Positions 12,223-22,803 of a stretch of 64,000 nucleotides of DNA are shown here, one piece after another (position 1 is the stretch's first letter; each line of letters begins with the position of its first letter). A program made the translations under genes and the position numbers. The stretch lies in contig NC_135240.1 in assembly GCF_947623445.1 (NCBI RefSeq), positions 7,874,001-7,938,000 on the forward strand. The letters run 5' to 3'. The DNA comes from Clavelina lepadiformis. Taxonomy: Eukaryota > Chordata > Ascidiacea > Aplousobranchia > Clavelinidae. Under the pieces are notes generated by a model. The model was not told the origin of the DNA and did no database searches. It saw only the letters and a list, made by a program, of their open reading frames with translations.

Positions 12223-13533
12223 TCAAACACTTACATCGCTTTCTTTGTCGTTATCTTTATCACCGTCATAGAATTCATTTTCTGGTTCAACTCTTTGAGC
12301 AACTTCGTCATTGGTTTCTCTCACATCAGGATCATTTATTTCATCATAATTCTCGAAAGATAACAAATCAGGAGGAACCTCATGCATCTGCACACTCGGA
12401 GAATGGTCTATCATTTTTAAGTTTTCCAAAACCATTTGTTTCAGTTGATCCAGATATTGCTTTGTGTTTTGATTCTCAATACCACGGCTTGTATCTGGCC
12501 TCAGATTATAGTCAGGTCCAAAATATTCAAAGTATTCATTGTAAGGAAGTTCATCGCTAATATCTTGTCCAACAATGATTGAAGTTTCGTGTGTCCAACA
12601 GCGAGCCACGTTTCTAACAGTGTAACCACCGCCACCAAGAAACATTAAAGGTACTCCAAATTGTTTCATATACTGAACGCACTCTCCGTGTCCATCTATT
12701 GACAAATTGAAACAACCAAGCCTGTCACAACCAAGGGAGTCAGCCCCACATTGCATTACAACGCATGTTGGCTGATATGATTGCATCACAGCCTGCATTA
12801 TAGGCTTGAACAATTGCAGGTAGGCTTGGTCATTTATTCCATCTTTTAAAGGGACATTAAGTGAATAATAATGTCCACTTTCCGCACCAAGTTCATACAT
12901 ATCACCAGTTCCAGGAAAAAAGTAGTTTCCATATTTGTGGAATGAAACCGTCATCACTCTGTCCGTTAAATAAAAGGCTTCCTGGACCCCATCACCATGA
13001 TGCACATCAATGTCAAGATACAGGACCCTCGGGTGATATTTCAACAATTCCAGAATGCCAATCACAATGTCATTGACATAGCAGAACCCCGATGCTTCAA
13101 ATTTCTTAGCATGATGCAAGCCACCTGACCAATTGATGGCGATGTCACAGTTCTTGTTATTTATCATTGTAGCGGCCTGCAAAGATGCTCCAGTGTACAT
13201 TGAGCAAAAGTCATACAAGCCGGGAAAAACAGGACAATCATCACCAACATTGAACATCTGCAGTGTTTTTGTAAAGCCACCAAGATTCATTGGAGTTACC
13301 CTCTGTAAAAAATTGATGTAATCTTCGGAATGAAACCGGCACATGTCATGACGAGTTGCCCGATAAGGTTTGTACATTTGCATTTTGTGATGTAGATCAT
13401 AGTGTAAAACCAAAGTATGTGTGAGTGCGAGTCGGTGAGGTTTCATGGGATGACCAGGTCCGTAATGAAATCTTGAAACTTCCATGTCATAGAAGTAAGC
13501 CACATTCTTGGTGCTAGTGGTCATTATGTTCAC
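12223..13533 (-). CDS. Histone deacetylase 3 (class I HDAC), intronless
   Basis: A 436-codon uninterrupted frame that aligns with human HDAC3 (428 residues) from end to end. It removes acetyl groups from histone lysines, in vertebrates as the catalytic subunit of the NCoR/SMRT corepressor complex in the nucleus. Visible motifs: KPHRLALTH near the N-terminus, the catalytic His pair in [11 protein letters not shown] (H140, H141), zinc ligands D176 and H178 in [10 protein letters not shown], the third ligand in [12 protein letters not shown] (about D265), and the catalytic Tyr in [13 protein letters not shown] (about Y304). The acidic tail ends [16 protein letters not shown], a signature that separates HDAC3 from HDAC1/2 and includes the CK2-type site region. 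M1 or M4 may be the start. A pyrimidine tract with AG (tttgttgcag) ends 7 nt upstream of the ATG, so the first exon may be joined by a 5' UTR intron or spliced leader. No coding intron exists, although vertebrate HDAC3 has many. Confidence 0.97.
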   Translation of the reverse strand: MNIMTTSTKNVAYFYDMEVSRFHYGPGHPMKPHRLALTHTLVLHYDLHHKMQMYKPYRATRHDMCRFHSEDYINFLQRVTPMNLGGFTKTLQMFNVGDDCPVFPGLYDFCSMYTGASLQAATMINNKNCDIAINWSGGLHHAKKFEASGFCYVNDIVIGILELLKYHPRVLYLDIDVHHGDGVQEAFYLTDRVMTVSFHKYGNYFFPGTGDMYELGAESGHYYSLNVPLKDGINDQAYLQLFKPIMQAVMQSYQPTCVVMQCGADSLGCDRLGCFNLSIDGHGECVQYMKQFGVPLMFLGGGGYTVRNVARCWTHETSIIVGQDISDELPYNEYFEYFGPDYNLRPDTSRGIENQNTKQYLDQLKQMVLENLKMIDHSPSVQMHEVPPDLLSFENYDEINDPDVRETNDEVAQRVEPENEFYDGDKDNDKESDVSV

Positions 13534-13694
13534 CTAAATTCTGCAACAAACATATATAGGCCTATTTAAATGCTATCCAAGAGTTAGAGATACAGCTAAC
13601 CATAACAAATACATATCTATCTGTTATTAGTTCTTCCTTTTAAAAAAAAAATTTCGTTCAAATTGTATATAGTTAGTATGTATACCATCTAAAG

Positions 13695-14019
13695 CAGTGC
13701 TTCTCAACCTTTTTTTGCGGCGACCCAAATATTAAACGAAAATTAATAGCGATGCTGAGGCGACCCAATTTTTTTTACCCAAAAATTGGGTATTTACAAA
13801 TATTTAGCCTTGACTCGAACGTAGCTAATCTAAAGTCTCACAGCAAATAATCATTACCATGCCTCTTCACTTGTGTTTTCGCAACAATGCACTATGACGT
13901 CAACAAACAGTCAATATGCAATGAAGTAGGGTACTCAGTTATCGAACGGCTTTTTGGACTAGTTTAATTGGCGACGGCGACCCACTTTTGGGTCGCGACC
14001 CAGGGTTTGAGAAGCACTG
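13695..14019. mobile_element. hAT-type MITE 2 (325 bp) with 8-bp target duplication
   Basis: The ends cagtgcttctcaacct (13695) and its inverse (ending 14019) are flanked by an exact 8-bp duplication, atctaaag, at 13687-13694 and 14020-14027. The subterminal ggcgaccc motifs and the right-end gggtcgcgaccc palindrome match those of MITE 1, so the two belong to related families. It is inserted about 160 bp upstream of the HDAC3 start codon, inside the likely promoter region. No coding capacity. Confidence 0.9.
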
Positions 14020-14027
14020 ATCTAAAG

Positions 14028-16144
14028 ACTAGACCAGCTATGTTCTAGTGAAACACTTTGGGACAAAAACCAGAGCGCATTCCAAGTTAGATATGCAAAA
14101 GATTCTTCGATGTGGCTTGCGGTCATGCAGCAAATTTAAATGCACATTTTGGTACAAACATGGCAACAAGTGCAACTTCATTTTGCTGTTATGTTTTTCT
14201 CTTGTTTAGACAAAAAGAGTACAGTGTCTACTTTTTTAGAGATTGCAGTTGGCGCAACGTCTCTGGGGTATTAATAACACTCTGTAACAAAATTTAAAAA
14301 AAAGTTTGTTTGGCTACATTTTTTAAGTGTGTCTGTATGATTTTCAAGCACTGATTCCAAAAATGCTATCAGTTTTTTTCTATCATCGATCGTTATTAAG
14401 ATACAATGAATTCCGTTTTTTTGTGATTTTCCGTTAACTGTAGGTTTTTTATGCGGTTATGATTGCTATGATCTGTGCCTATCAGCATTATCATGTTGTA
14501 AATCGGCATCCTATTTACTTGAGGAAGTGAATGGGCATGTGGGAGTGATGACTTTAAGAGTATTGTCAACAGGAATAGGCACTTGGAGTTTTTTGTCTAC
14601 TTTGATGTTGAAACTCAATGTCCCCGCAGCCTCAACGGGAAAGTAGGCTACAGCATTTTTTAGCCAGAACTCGTGCTTGCAATTGCAATGATTATGCAAA
14701 TCTTGGCACGATGGCTTTAACTGAAACCTTATAAGTCTTTTTTTGTTTATTAAAAATTCGCTTTCAAATAACCAGTTTTTCTTTGCATGAAAATAAAAAT
14801 TCGACGTAGACGTTGATGAATCTCGTACTAGCAGATTCCACCCTTTTCACTACGTTCGTGACCCCACCTGCAGCAGCCATACAGTCAACCATTTGGCCAA
14901 GAGCCCACTAACTGACTTGGAGAGTTGCTTTTGGCATATTTGTATTATAATTTATTGGCTGCCACTATTTCACCGGAAAAAATCGTGCATTCAAAGCTCT
15001 TTTTCACATTTTCTTGTAAACCTAACTTAAATGTTTTAACATAGTAGCCTAAATCTTCCTTCTAGTCTAAACCTAACTTTAATTACACCCTTTAAATAAC
15101 TAAAATCAAGTTTTTGCATATACATTTTCCTAACCTAAACGTCTATCTTTAACTTTGGGCTGCGTGACCTACTTTCGGTGAAATAGGTCAAGTCACTCTC
15201 CAATTTATTTTCGCGATTGACTGTGGGGAGCGAAAAGTATGGTGCTAACTAACCTCGTTGTAGATTGGTCAAACAAGTACGATCACAAACAACCATGCAA
15301 CGAACGGAAAAAAGCGGCCAGCAAGCCCTAAGGGCTTAAAACGTGCAATGGGTAAATTACTGTGGTGCTAGGCTACAACAATGGAAGGTTAGCACAGCCA
15401 CTAAACCCAAACATATTAAATAATGGAAAAACTAAACGCTAACGACGAAAAAACACAAAGATATGTCAGCATGTAGGCCAAAAGAAATTGTAACCTATGC
15501 TAGCCAAGTTTAAACCAATGTTCACCAAAATACAATGATTACCACCGGGCATATTAACATCGATACAATCGTTCCTCCAGACTCCAGTGCAATACAGAAT
15601 ATTTATTTTGTCCAACATTTCTGTAGCCTAAAAGGTAATACCTTCATGACAGGTTAGCTTTATTAGAAGGGTAAGATAATGATATGCCTTACCTTGATAA
15701 AGGTAAAACACTGAATCCGTATCATTATCATTCGGTCCTTGTGTATTCTTTTTGGACATGTAGGACACTTAAAGATTTCCATGCCGTTCCATCCAATGCG
15801 ACATCTTTCGGTAGGCGGTGTTGAGCTCATGTAAATCGTTACAGAAAGAATATATATGGACGCCGTAAAATGGGTAATTTAAGTAAGACTGACTTAAGTT
15901 AGGCTATAGACTTTCAAAAATCTTCAATTGCAAGGTTTTCTCGCTATTGTATATGTGGTCAGGAAAGAAAACTTGATATGTCTGTATAGGCTAAAGCCTT
16001 TCTAAAATGTGTCAATTTAGCTAAGTAGTCGAGTCGTTCGAACGCTGGCCTCGCAATAATGTGGCTCGTGTTCCGTGTATCATAGCCTACCCAGATATCA
16101 ATGAATATGAAAACCAACAAATAAATAATAATATATACATGTGT
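14028..16144. other. Intergenic region between HDAC3 and PRMT7
   Basis: Holds an imperfect inverted-repeat element (14881-15224) and, at its right edge, a LINE scrap. A minus-strand open frame at 14511-14699 (62 codons) looks slightly protein-like but matches nothing I recognise. Otherwise no gene seen. Confidence 0.4.
14881..15224. repeat. Imperfect long inverted repeat, possible MITE
   Basis: Three blocks of the left arm recur inverted and in mirror order in the right arm: acagtcaa (14881-14888 with 15217-15224), ttggagagt (14917-14925 with 15195-15203) and ctatttcaccg (14965-14975 with 15176-15186). About 200 bp of AT-rich sequence lies between the arms. The arms differ by insertions, and no clear target duplication was found, so the family is unassigned. 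Confidence 0.4.
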
Positions 16145-16290
16145 ATGGTGTTTCTTAACCTTAAGAAAACATTTGATACTGTACCTCATAAGCAATTAGC
16201 CTACTTATGAAATTAAATTGCTATGGCATTTGTTCGGGTCGAAAAACTGAATTTGTTTTACTTCTGCACAACTTTATCAGGATCGAGTAT
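16145..16290 (+). mobile_element. LINE reverse-transcriptase fragment
   Basis: The translation MVFLNLKKTFDTVPHKQLAY matches the conserved RT block of non-LTR retrotransposons (consensus FLDLxKAFDTVxHxxLxxKL). A one-base shift then continues into MKLNCYGI, the next part of the same block. Only about 145 bp is recognisable and the usual second Asp of the FLDL-type core has changed, so this is a dead 5'- and 3'-truncated scrap. CR1/L2-like or Jockey-like origin cannot be separated on this length. It lies about 260 bp upstream of the PRMT7 ATG. Confidence 0.55.
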
Positions 16291-16545
16291 TGAGGAATTA
16301 TAGTCATAATTTATTTCCTATTACCTCATACCTCTTTCCCAAATCCCATTCAGGCCTTCAAGTCAGTATAACAAATCCCAAAAACTTACCTCATTTTCAA
16401 TGTTAGGTTAATAGATGTATGGACAACAGGGTAATTTAAAAAAAAATTGCTTGATAACAGGGGTTTCATGTTTAGAGTAGCAGGATTAAAGTTATTTTCA
16501 GGCAAGGTTTACCAAAAATTTTGCCTTTTTCATTCACGTTTAAAA

Positions 16546-19291
16546 ATGGGGGCTGACCCGGAAAAACTTCAGTTCACTTTGAAAACAAATCCGACGACAG
16601 GAAAAACAGAGTGGGTTGTCGAAAATGAAAAAGAACATGACTATTTTACAGGTTAACTAAAATAATAACAATGATCTTGTGATTGTATTTTTGTTTTGTT
16701 TTCATATTTTTTGAATGTAAAATGCTGTTATATGTCTCACAGATATTGCAAGATCATCATATGCGGATATGCTTCATGACCACGAGAGAAATCATCTTTA
16801 CTACGAAGCCATAAAGCTTGCTGTGGAGTCCATTCATAAAAGAGGTGAAAAGGCAAAAGTTCTTGACATTGGTACCGGGACTGGACTGCTTTCAATGATG
16901 GCAGCAAAGTCTGGAGCAGATGCTGTAACAGCTATAGAGGTAAATTTTATGTACAGTGTGCCTTTTCAGCCAAAGCAAGTTTTTTGCCTAAAAGACAATT
17001 GTGATTCATAACATGTGTGATCTGCCATGCGTTTCTTTTTGACCAAAATGAACAGTTTTGCAGGTTTTCACTCCTATGGCCGAAGTAGCTAAAACAGTGA
17101 CGAGGCAGAATGGGTTCACTAACATAAAAATTTTAAATAAACATTCAACAGAAGTAACATTTGGTGAAGATGGAGACATGAAAGTATGTTGTGCCAACGT
17201 GTTGTTATTTGTACAGCTCCTGTAAACCAGACTACAGTATTTTGTTCTACTAGGTACTACAAAATTACTTGTGTTACTTTTACTACTTGTCACTGTATTT
17301 AATGCCTACGTTTATTATTTTAGGAAAAAGCCAACATAATAGTCACAGAGCTGTTTGATACAGAACTGATCGGTGAGGGTGCCCTATCTGCCTACCAGCA
17401 TGCTCACCAATTTTTAATGGACGAGGTAAAACCAGATGGCATGATGCAGTGTCAGAGACAGTAACATTTAGAAATTTTAAAACATTTATGGTTTATTTCA
17501 GAATTGCATTGCTGTTCCTCACAGAGCAATAATGTATGTCACCATTGTTGAGTCGCCAACTATGAGAGCATGGCATGAGATGAAACCTATACATATACCT
17601 CGTCCTGGAAAGACTTCAGTTGTAGTTAAACCGAACGACGAAATGATTCAGGGTCCTGGTGTACCAGCAGTGCATGACATACAACTTTCACAGTTTCCTT
17701 TAAACAAGATTAAAACGATCACGGAGCCTGTAGAAATCTTTGATTTTTGTTGGGGAAACAAGACAATATCTGACCAACCAAAGGGCAACGTTATTACAAT
17801 CAAAAACTGCAAATCTGGTAATGCAGAGGTACGCACATATTTGGCATGACTGAAAATTTATCATAAATGCACTATATGTTTGTGTCACCTATGTAATATT
17901 GTATAATGGTTGATTTTTACAGGTGGTGCTCTCATGGTGGGACTTAGAGATGGACCAGCATGCAAAGATTATCCTCAGCACTGCTCCATACTGGAGTCAT
18001 CCTACTCCGTCATGCATGCAATGGCGCGATCACTGGATGCAGAGTGTATATTTTCTTCCCAACCCCTGCCAATGCGACGAGGGTGGAACTCTGTACCTTA
18101 AGGTATGTATGTTCTACTTTAGACCATGGTAAAAAATGTTAAGTCCTACTACTATTGCTCTCTTTCCAAATAAATTGTTGTTTTGCATGTGCAATTCAGG
18201 CTAATCATGATGCCTATTCATTGTGGTTTGACTTGGTAAATGATGAAGCTTCTTTCTCTGGATCGACCTTACATCCAACATGTGATTATCCTCCTCGGAT
18301 GATGTGGAGCAGATCTCGACTTGGAATGATAAATGACCACAAGCGTAACTTGGCATTCGTAAACGCTCTGGAAAAAATTGGTGCAGAGATTCCAAAACAA
18401 GGGATAGGGTTGTGCATTAGCGATTTCAGTTTAATTTCTCTGCTAGTTGCACAAACCTGCATGACAGGCAGGGAAGTAGTGGCATTGGAACAATCGAAGA
18501 TTGGCCACCGTGGACTAATCAATATTGTTAAGCATAATCAGTTGAAAGTTGACGTGGTTTGCAAGGATGCCACTGATGTCACCACAGACTTAGAAGGACA
18601 AAAGATATCTCTTTTAGCTGGAGAACCATTCTTTACATCGTCCTACCTACCTTGGCACGACCTTTATTTCTGGTATGCCAGAACAGAACTAGATTCTTAT
18701 CTTCATCCAAACTGTAAAATTATGCCGTATAGAGCACACCTCTGCATTGCTGCAGTTGAGTTTGAAAATTTGTGGAAAATACGGGCTCCGGTGAGCAATG
18801 TTGAAGGTTTTGACATATCTGCCATGGATGAATTAATCGATAGTGCTTTGGAAATTAAAGAGTATTACGAGCCAGAGCCACATGCTCTGTGGGAATATCC
18901 ATGCTCCCTATTAACATCACCCAGTGAGGTTATGACTTTTGATTTCTACAAATGTGTTTCAAAAGACGCTGTTCATGCAAATGGTAACCTGAAGATAAAC
19001 ATAACAGCGAACAAAGTGTGTCACGCTGTTGTTTTGTGGATGAAGTATGACCTTATGGAAGACATTTCGCTATCAACTGGCATACAATCTAATACAGAAA
19101 CAAATGAATCACCATGGTCAATGCATCACAAGCAGGCTGTATTCTTTCTAAAAAAGCCTGTTAGTTTACAAAAGTATAGTCAAGAAATTGATGAACCATA
19201 TTTAGAGTATAACCTAACCTTTTTTGTAAAATCACAAGATGGTTACAATGCTGGAGATATTCAAATGAAATTTAATGTTGCATCTAAATAA
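16546..19291 (+). CDS. Protein arginine methyltransferase 7 (PRMT7), 7 exons
   Basis: Exons: 16546-16651, 16743-16939, 17064-17183, 17324-17425, 17502-17828, 17923-18102, 18200-19291; all introns are GT-AG and phases agree, giving 707 residues (human 692). PRMT7 makes monomethyl-arginine on histones and other proteins using S-adenosylmethionine. It carries two tandem methyltransferase modules. The first, active module shows the SAM motif [12 protein letters not shown] in exon 2 and the double-E loop [13 protein letters not shown] in exon 4. The second, degenerate module begins around [11 protein letters not shown] and includes [22 protein letters not shown]. The last exon is unusually long (1.1 kb), consistent with intron loss in the second module. 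The chosen start lies in an aaaATGG context next to the conserved NPTTGKTEW. An upstream in-frame Met at 16468 is possible, but a pyrimidine-rich AG (gttattttcag, ending 16501) suggests that the message begins between them. Convergent with PSMA6. Confidence 0.95.
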
Positions 19292-19311
19292 TCATGTCCC
19301 AGTGTAATGCA

Positions 19312-19317
19312 AATAAA
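19312..19317 (+). terminator. Polyadenylation signal of PRMT7
   Basis: AATAAA 20 bp after the PRMT7 stop codon, the first such signal downstream. It leaves about 200 bp before the convergent PSMA6 stop. Confidence 0.7.
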
Positions 19318-19522
19318 ACTTTTATCAACTAAAGTATTAATCATTAGTGTTTCCTAGCAATTGAACATCTCGCCAATAGGGATTTGATAGCAGTACAGTA
19401 CATTACAGGAAGTATAAAATCCAGGGCTTTCATACACTAATTTGCAAGCAATACTAAAATATGTAAGCTAGCAGCAGCCAGCAAGTTTGCCTACATCCCT
19501 TAGTACATTAGCAGCCGAATGG

Positions 19523-20617
19523 TTAATCCTTTTCAGCCAACGCTGTTAAATAACTGTCAATTTCTTCCTCGGACAAAACCCTGAATTTTGGGTTATCTCT
19601 GGTGACCACAGCAACTTCCAGCTCTGAAGGCTTGAAATCAGCAAACAAGATATGAGTGAGACAAGACAGAGCAACATCAATAGTTTTCTCCAGATTCCAA
19701 TTTGTGTCCTTTTTCTTCTTGAGCTTCTTCTCAAGGAAAGTGTTGGCTTCAGTTTGCTTTACTCCAGCACTTGTAGCACGAAAGCCGCAATAGTATCCTG
19801 CATACCAAACGTATTACAGAAGATACGCAATTTGCAGAAACTGGTAATTAAACTAAACTAAATGCTGTATATCCCTCAAATTACCACATGACACAAATAT
19901 ACTATTATGGATAAGAATAATACAAAGTTTCAAAATTGTGTTTGTTTAACATGGGCTGATGACCAAAAAATTCCAATACTAAAATATGATCCAAACCTGC
20001 AGGATCTGTTTTATATAGCATTGGTTTATTGTATTCTTGGTCCCATCCAATTACCATCATAGAACAACCCAGCGGACGCATTTCTGCGTTTTGTGTGTAC
20101 ACCTGTCAAAAAATAAAAACAAAACAATTCAATATATTCTAAGTCATAACCTTTGTATAATGTAACACTAACACTGCTGTTGTAATAACCTTGTAGGACT
20201 ACTCTCTTAACTGTACCATGTTTTGATGAGAAATAACAAAAAAAGTACCTGTGATATATCAGCCATTCTCTTGCACAATGCATCAACTGGCATTTCGTAG
20301 CCAAATTTATATTTCCAATTGATTGCCTCACTACGAGCACGAAGCACTTGTGACTGACTGTCTGCTGTCATTCCAGTCATAACACAGCCAACATTTGGTG
20401 TTAGCTGAAACATATGTGTAATGGTGCTAACATCCAACAACTTGTCTGGCACTTTTTTCTGAGTGATCAAAACCACACAGTCCTCTCCTCTCACGCCAAC
20501 CGATGTCAAGCCAGCTTGGTTTATTGCCTTAAAAGCATATTCAACTTGATAGAGTCTTCCTTCGGGTGAAAAAATTGTTATGTGGTGATCAAACCCAGCA
20601 CTGCTACCACGAGACAT
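19523..20617 (-). CDS. 20S proteasome subunit alpha type 6 (PSMA6), 3 exons
   Basis: Exons in transcript order: 20617-20249, 20102-19997, 19797-19523, joined by GT-AG introns in consistent phase to give 249 residues (human 246). The subunit is part of the outer alpha ring of the 20S proteasome and is structural, not proteolytic. The N-terminus [20 protein letters not shown] followed by [13 protein letters not shown] is the alpha-subunit signature of PSMA6. Further conserved blocks are [45 protein letters not shown], and in the last exon [17 protein letters not shown]. The C-terminus is LTALAEKD. The start is fixed by the conserved N-terminal helix H0, which needs no upstream extension. Convergent with PRMT7, with about 200 bp between the two 3' ends. 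Confidence 0.96.
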
Positions 20618-20862
20618 TATTTAAAGTAAATAAATATGTCTGGAAGTTTTATGCACAAAAGAGCTTTGAGTTAATATCATAGCTAAATTTTAGGTTAATA
20701 ATACCACCTTGAAAAATTAATACTTTATACAGTAGCGTAACACATGTTTAACAACTGTTTTCTGTAGAATACATGTATTCATACTATACAAGATCTGAAC
20801 CAGGGGCATATCCAGCTACAGATGAAATCGGTTAATCATGTATATTTTATACCAGCAAAGAT

Positions 20863-20990
20863 TTAAGGCTTCGATACATGCCATCACACCAAAATTTGCA
20901 TCTTTGCACGCACGATTTATCGTCGAATATTTCAGTACTTTCCAGTCAGGATAGTAGAAAAGTGCCATACTTTCCAGTCAGGACACTCTA
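20863..20990 (+). repeat. Dispersed repeat, copy A
   Basis: Shares about 70 bp with copy B at 21835, including catgccatcac, ccaaaatttgc and a cgtcgaa core, followed in both by a gccatact-tccagtc block. Copy A also duplicates its own tactttccagtcagga segment (near 20936 and 20969). A short piece, gtgcatgccatcaca, also occurs near 38237. The family is unknown. Confidence 0.55.
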
Positions 20991-21834
20991 GACTAGGCCT
21001 ATTATACCAAAATAATCAACCCTGCACGCACCAATCTATGGTTAAAAACTACATTATTTTCCTTCTAGATTAGTAAGTTAGCAATGGGTAACTATTTAAC
21101 CATAGTCATTCAATTTTATTCAAACATTTTGTTTTCGATGTGACTATTTTACTGGCATCCATTAACCGAGTTTGTAAAACCAAAATACCGTGACTGATAA
21201 TTTCCACTGATCAGTTTGTTACTTTCATATTGAATCAGAAGACAAAAGAAATCCAGCTGAGTTGTGATTAGCAATTGGGCCCATATGATGGAAACTGTGG
21301 GTTTCAATCCTGTTACTGAAAATGTTTGATTATTTTTTACTTGTTTAAATTTACTTTTAAAGTAATTGAGTCATGAGAGGTTAGAATTTTGATCGGAGCA
21401 GATTAGTTTTCAATTAAATTAGAGTTTCGAAAGAAGTATAGCCTACATGTCATTTGAAGTTGAAAACTGGACACAACTTGGAAATTTAATCACTGAGAAG
21501 TGCTGAAGGGAAAGTTTCAGTCAGAGGGAATTAGTTTTTGGTTAATTTGCACTTTAAAAAGATTAATATGGCATTGTAAGCTGAAAATTAGCATATATTT
21601 CAATTCAAAGACTAACCTAATAGCCGCTTACCGTATTCGTACTTTCCTAGCCTAATTCGGTAAACGGCTGCCAGTAAAGTGCTTACTTCACCGGCTACTG
21701 AAAAGTAGGAAAGGTAGAAAAATACCAACTGCGTAATTGGCTTGTTGTTTATTGAAGTAGGCTATAGCTTTTTCCAAATTTGGTAAACAACGAAAAACTG
21801 GTCGCCTGAACGCCAATTTAAAACAAATAAAGAA

Positions 21835-21925
21835 TTGAGGCTTCAGTGCATGCCATCACGCCAAAATTTGCGACTTTGCAAACACGAGTTCTCGTCGAAA
21901 ACTGCCATACTCTCCAATCTGGGTG
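21835..21925 (+). repeat. Dispersed repeat, copy B
   Basis: Second, same-orientation copy of the repeat at 20863-20990, about 970 bp away, at roughly 75-80% identity by eye. No terminal inverted repeats or target duplication could be assigned. Confidence 0.55.
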
Positions 21926-22443
21926 AAATAGACGCTGCCGTTTACCGGTAGTTTTAAGTAAAGATCATGTCTGGCGACTACAGGTTATACACTCTCTGCC
22001 TTAATACACACATGCATGTTAGCAGTCGGAACGTGCATTTTGAAACACAAAAAAACCATATTGAAGAATATATCCAGGTTCTGCTTTCAGTGTTATAATC
22101 CTTGTAAATAACATATTCACACACTTACACTTCGCACCCACATTTCTCTGTGCTGTGGCATTGGACCTATGATTTGACAATATTGCCAAAGTCTATTTTG
22201 CAAGTCATCAGATTAAGATCATACAACCTACAGCATAATAAGAAATAAACTTATGTATTTTCTTGTATACATTTTTATTTTTGTGAATATTTTCCCTATA
22301 AAAATTTAAGTTATTATACCAAACTGAAAGTTGCCAAGAGTTACAAGATATTTTCTTAATTTATTACCAGTTACCATTTTATTTTGAATATTTTCATTAC
22401 TATGATTTAAGTAAATGCTTTTCTGTTTTTATGATTTAGATCA

Positions 22444-22480
22444 GGGGAGTGCAACCTTTGTTACAGGAGGGCCAGATATA
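22444..22480. mobile_element. Possible hAT end remnant
   Basis: caggggagtgcaaccttt followed by gggccagat resembles one end of hAT elements that start CAGGGG and carry a gggccagat subterminal motif. No matching opposite end or target duplication was found nearby, so this may be a solitary end or chance. Confidence 0.25.
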
Positions 22481-22529
22481 AATTATGAGTAAAATTGAAT
22501 TAAAATCTAAATTAAATTTTAGATATCAT

Positions 22530-22803
22530 CTAAATAATTTTAGCCATTTCCGTTGATTGGCAAATAACATCAGGACCAGGACAGTTTCTGGCAAAAACAT
22601 TATGCGGAACTTTGATGCTTGATGTTTGTGTCATGTGTCTTTATACAAGATATAATTGTTCATCTCCCATAACATTGTCATCTTTGTCACTACTGGTTCG
22701 ATGGAAAGTAACTTTTTTGCTTGGTGACAGTTTTGCGCAGAGAAAGATATTCTTGCCTTGAGTGGGAGAGAGCTCTTCCACAACACCGGTAGCCTTTCTT
22801 TTG
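22530..22803 (-). pseudogene. Possible nucleoplasmin-family remnant
   Basis: One minus-strand frame reads ELSPTQGKNIFLCAKLSPSK, then KKVTFHRTSS, an acidic DKDDNVMGDEQLYLV, a stop, and then SIKVPHNVFARNCPGPDVIC in the same frame. The order (aromatic strand ending in a Cys-x-L-S motif, KK-V-T, acidic A1 tract, E-x-x-L, then IKVP and a C-x-GP block) resembles the nucleoplasmin core, as in YLFGCELKADK, DNDENEHQLSL and GSGPVHISGQ of NPM1. The stop and a missing central stretch would make it a pseudogene or misjoined exons. The similarity is by eye over a short region and may be coincidence. Confidence 0.3.

Larger units (their letters stand above)
20618..22443. other. Intergenic region upstream of PSMA6
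   Basis: AT-rich, containing the PSMA6 promoter at its left edge and a dispersed repeat present twice (20863-20990 and 21835-21925). No gene recognised. Confidence 0.4.

Noticed and set aside
14511-14699. Minus-strand 62-codon frame with SFNIKVDKKLQVPIPV
   Set aside because: It reads a little like protein but has no homologue I recognise, no clear acceptor and no partner exons. Kept only as a note.
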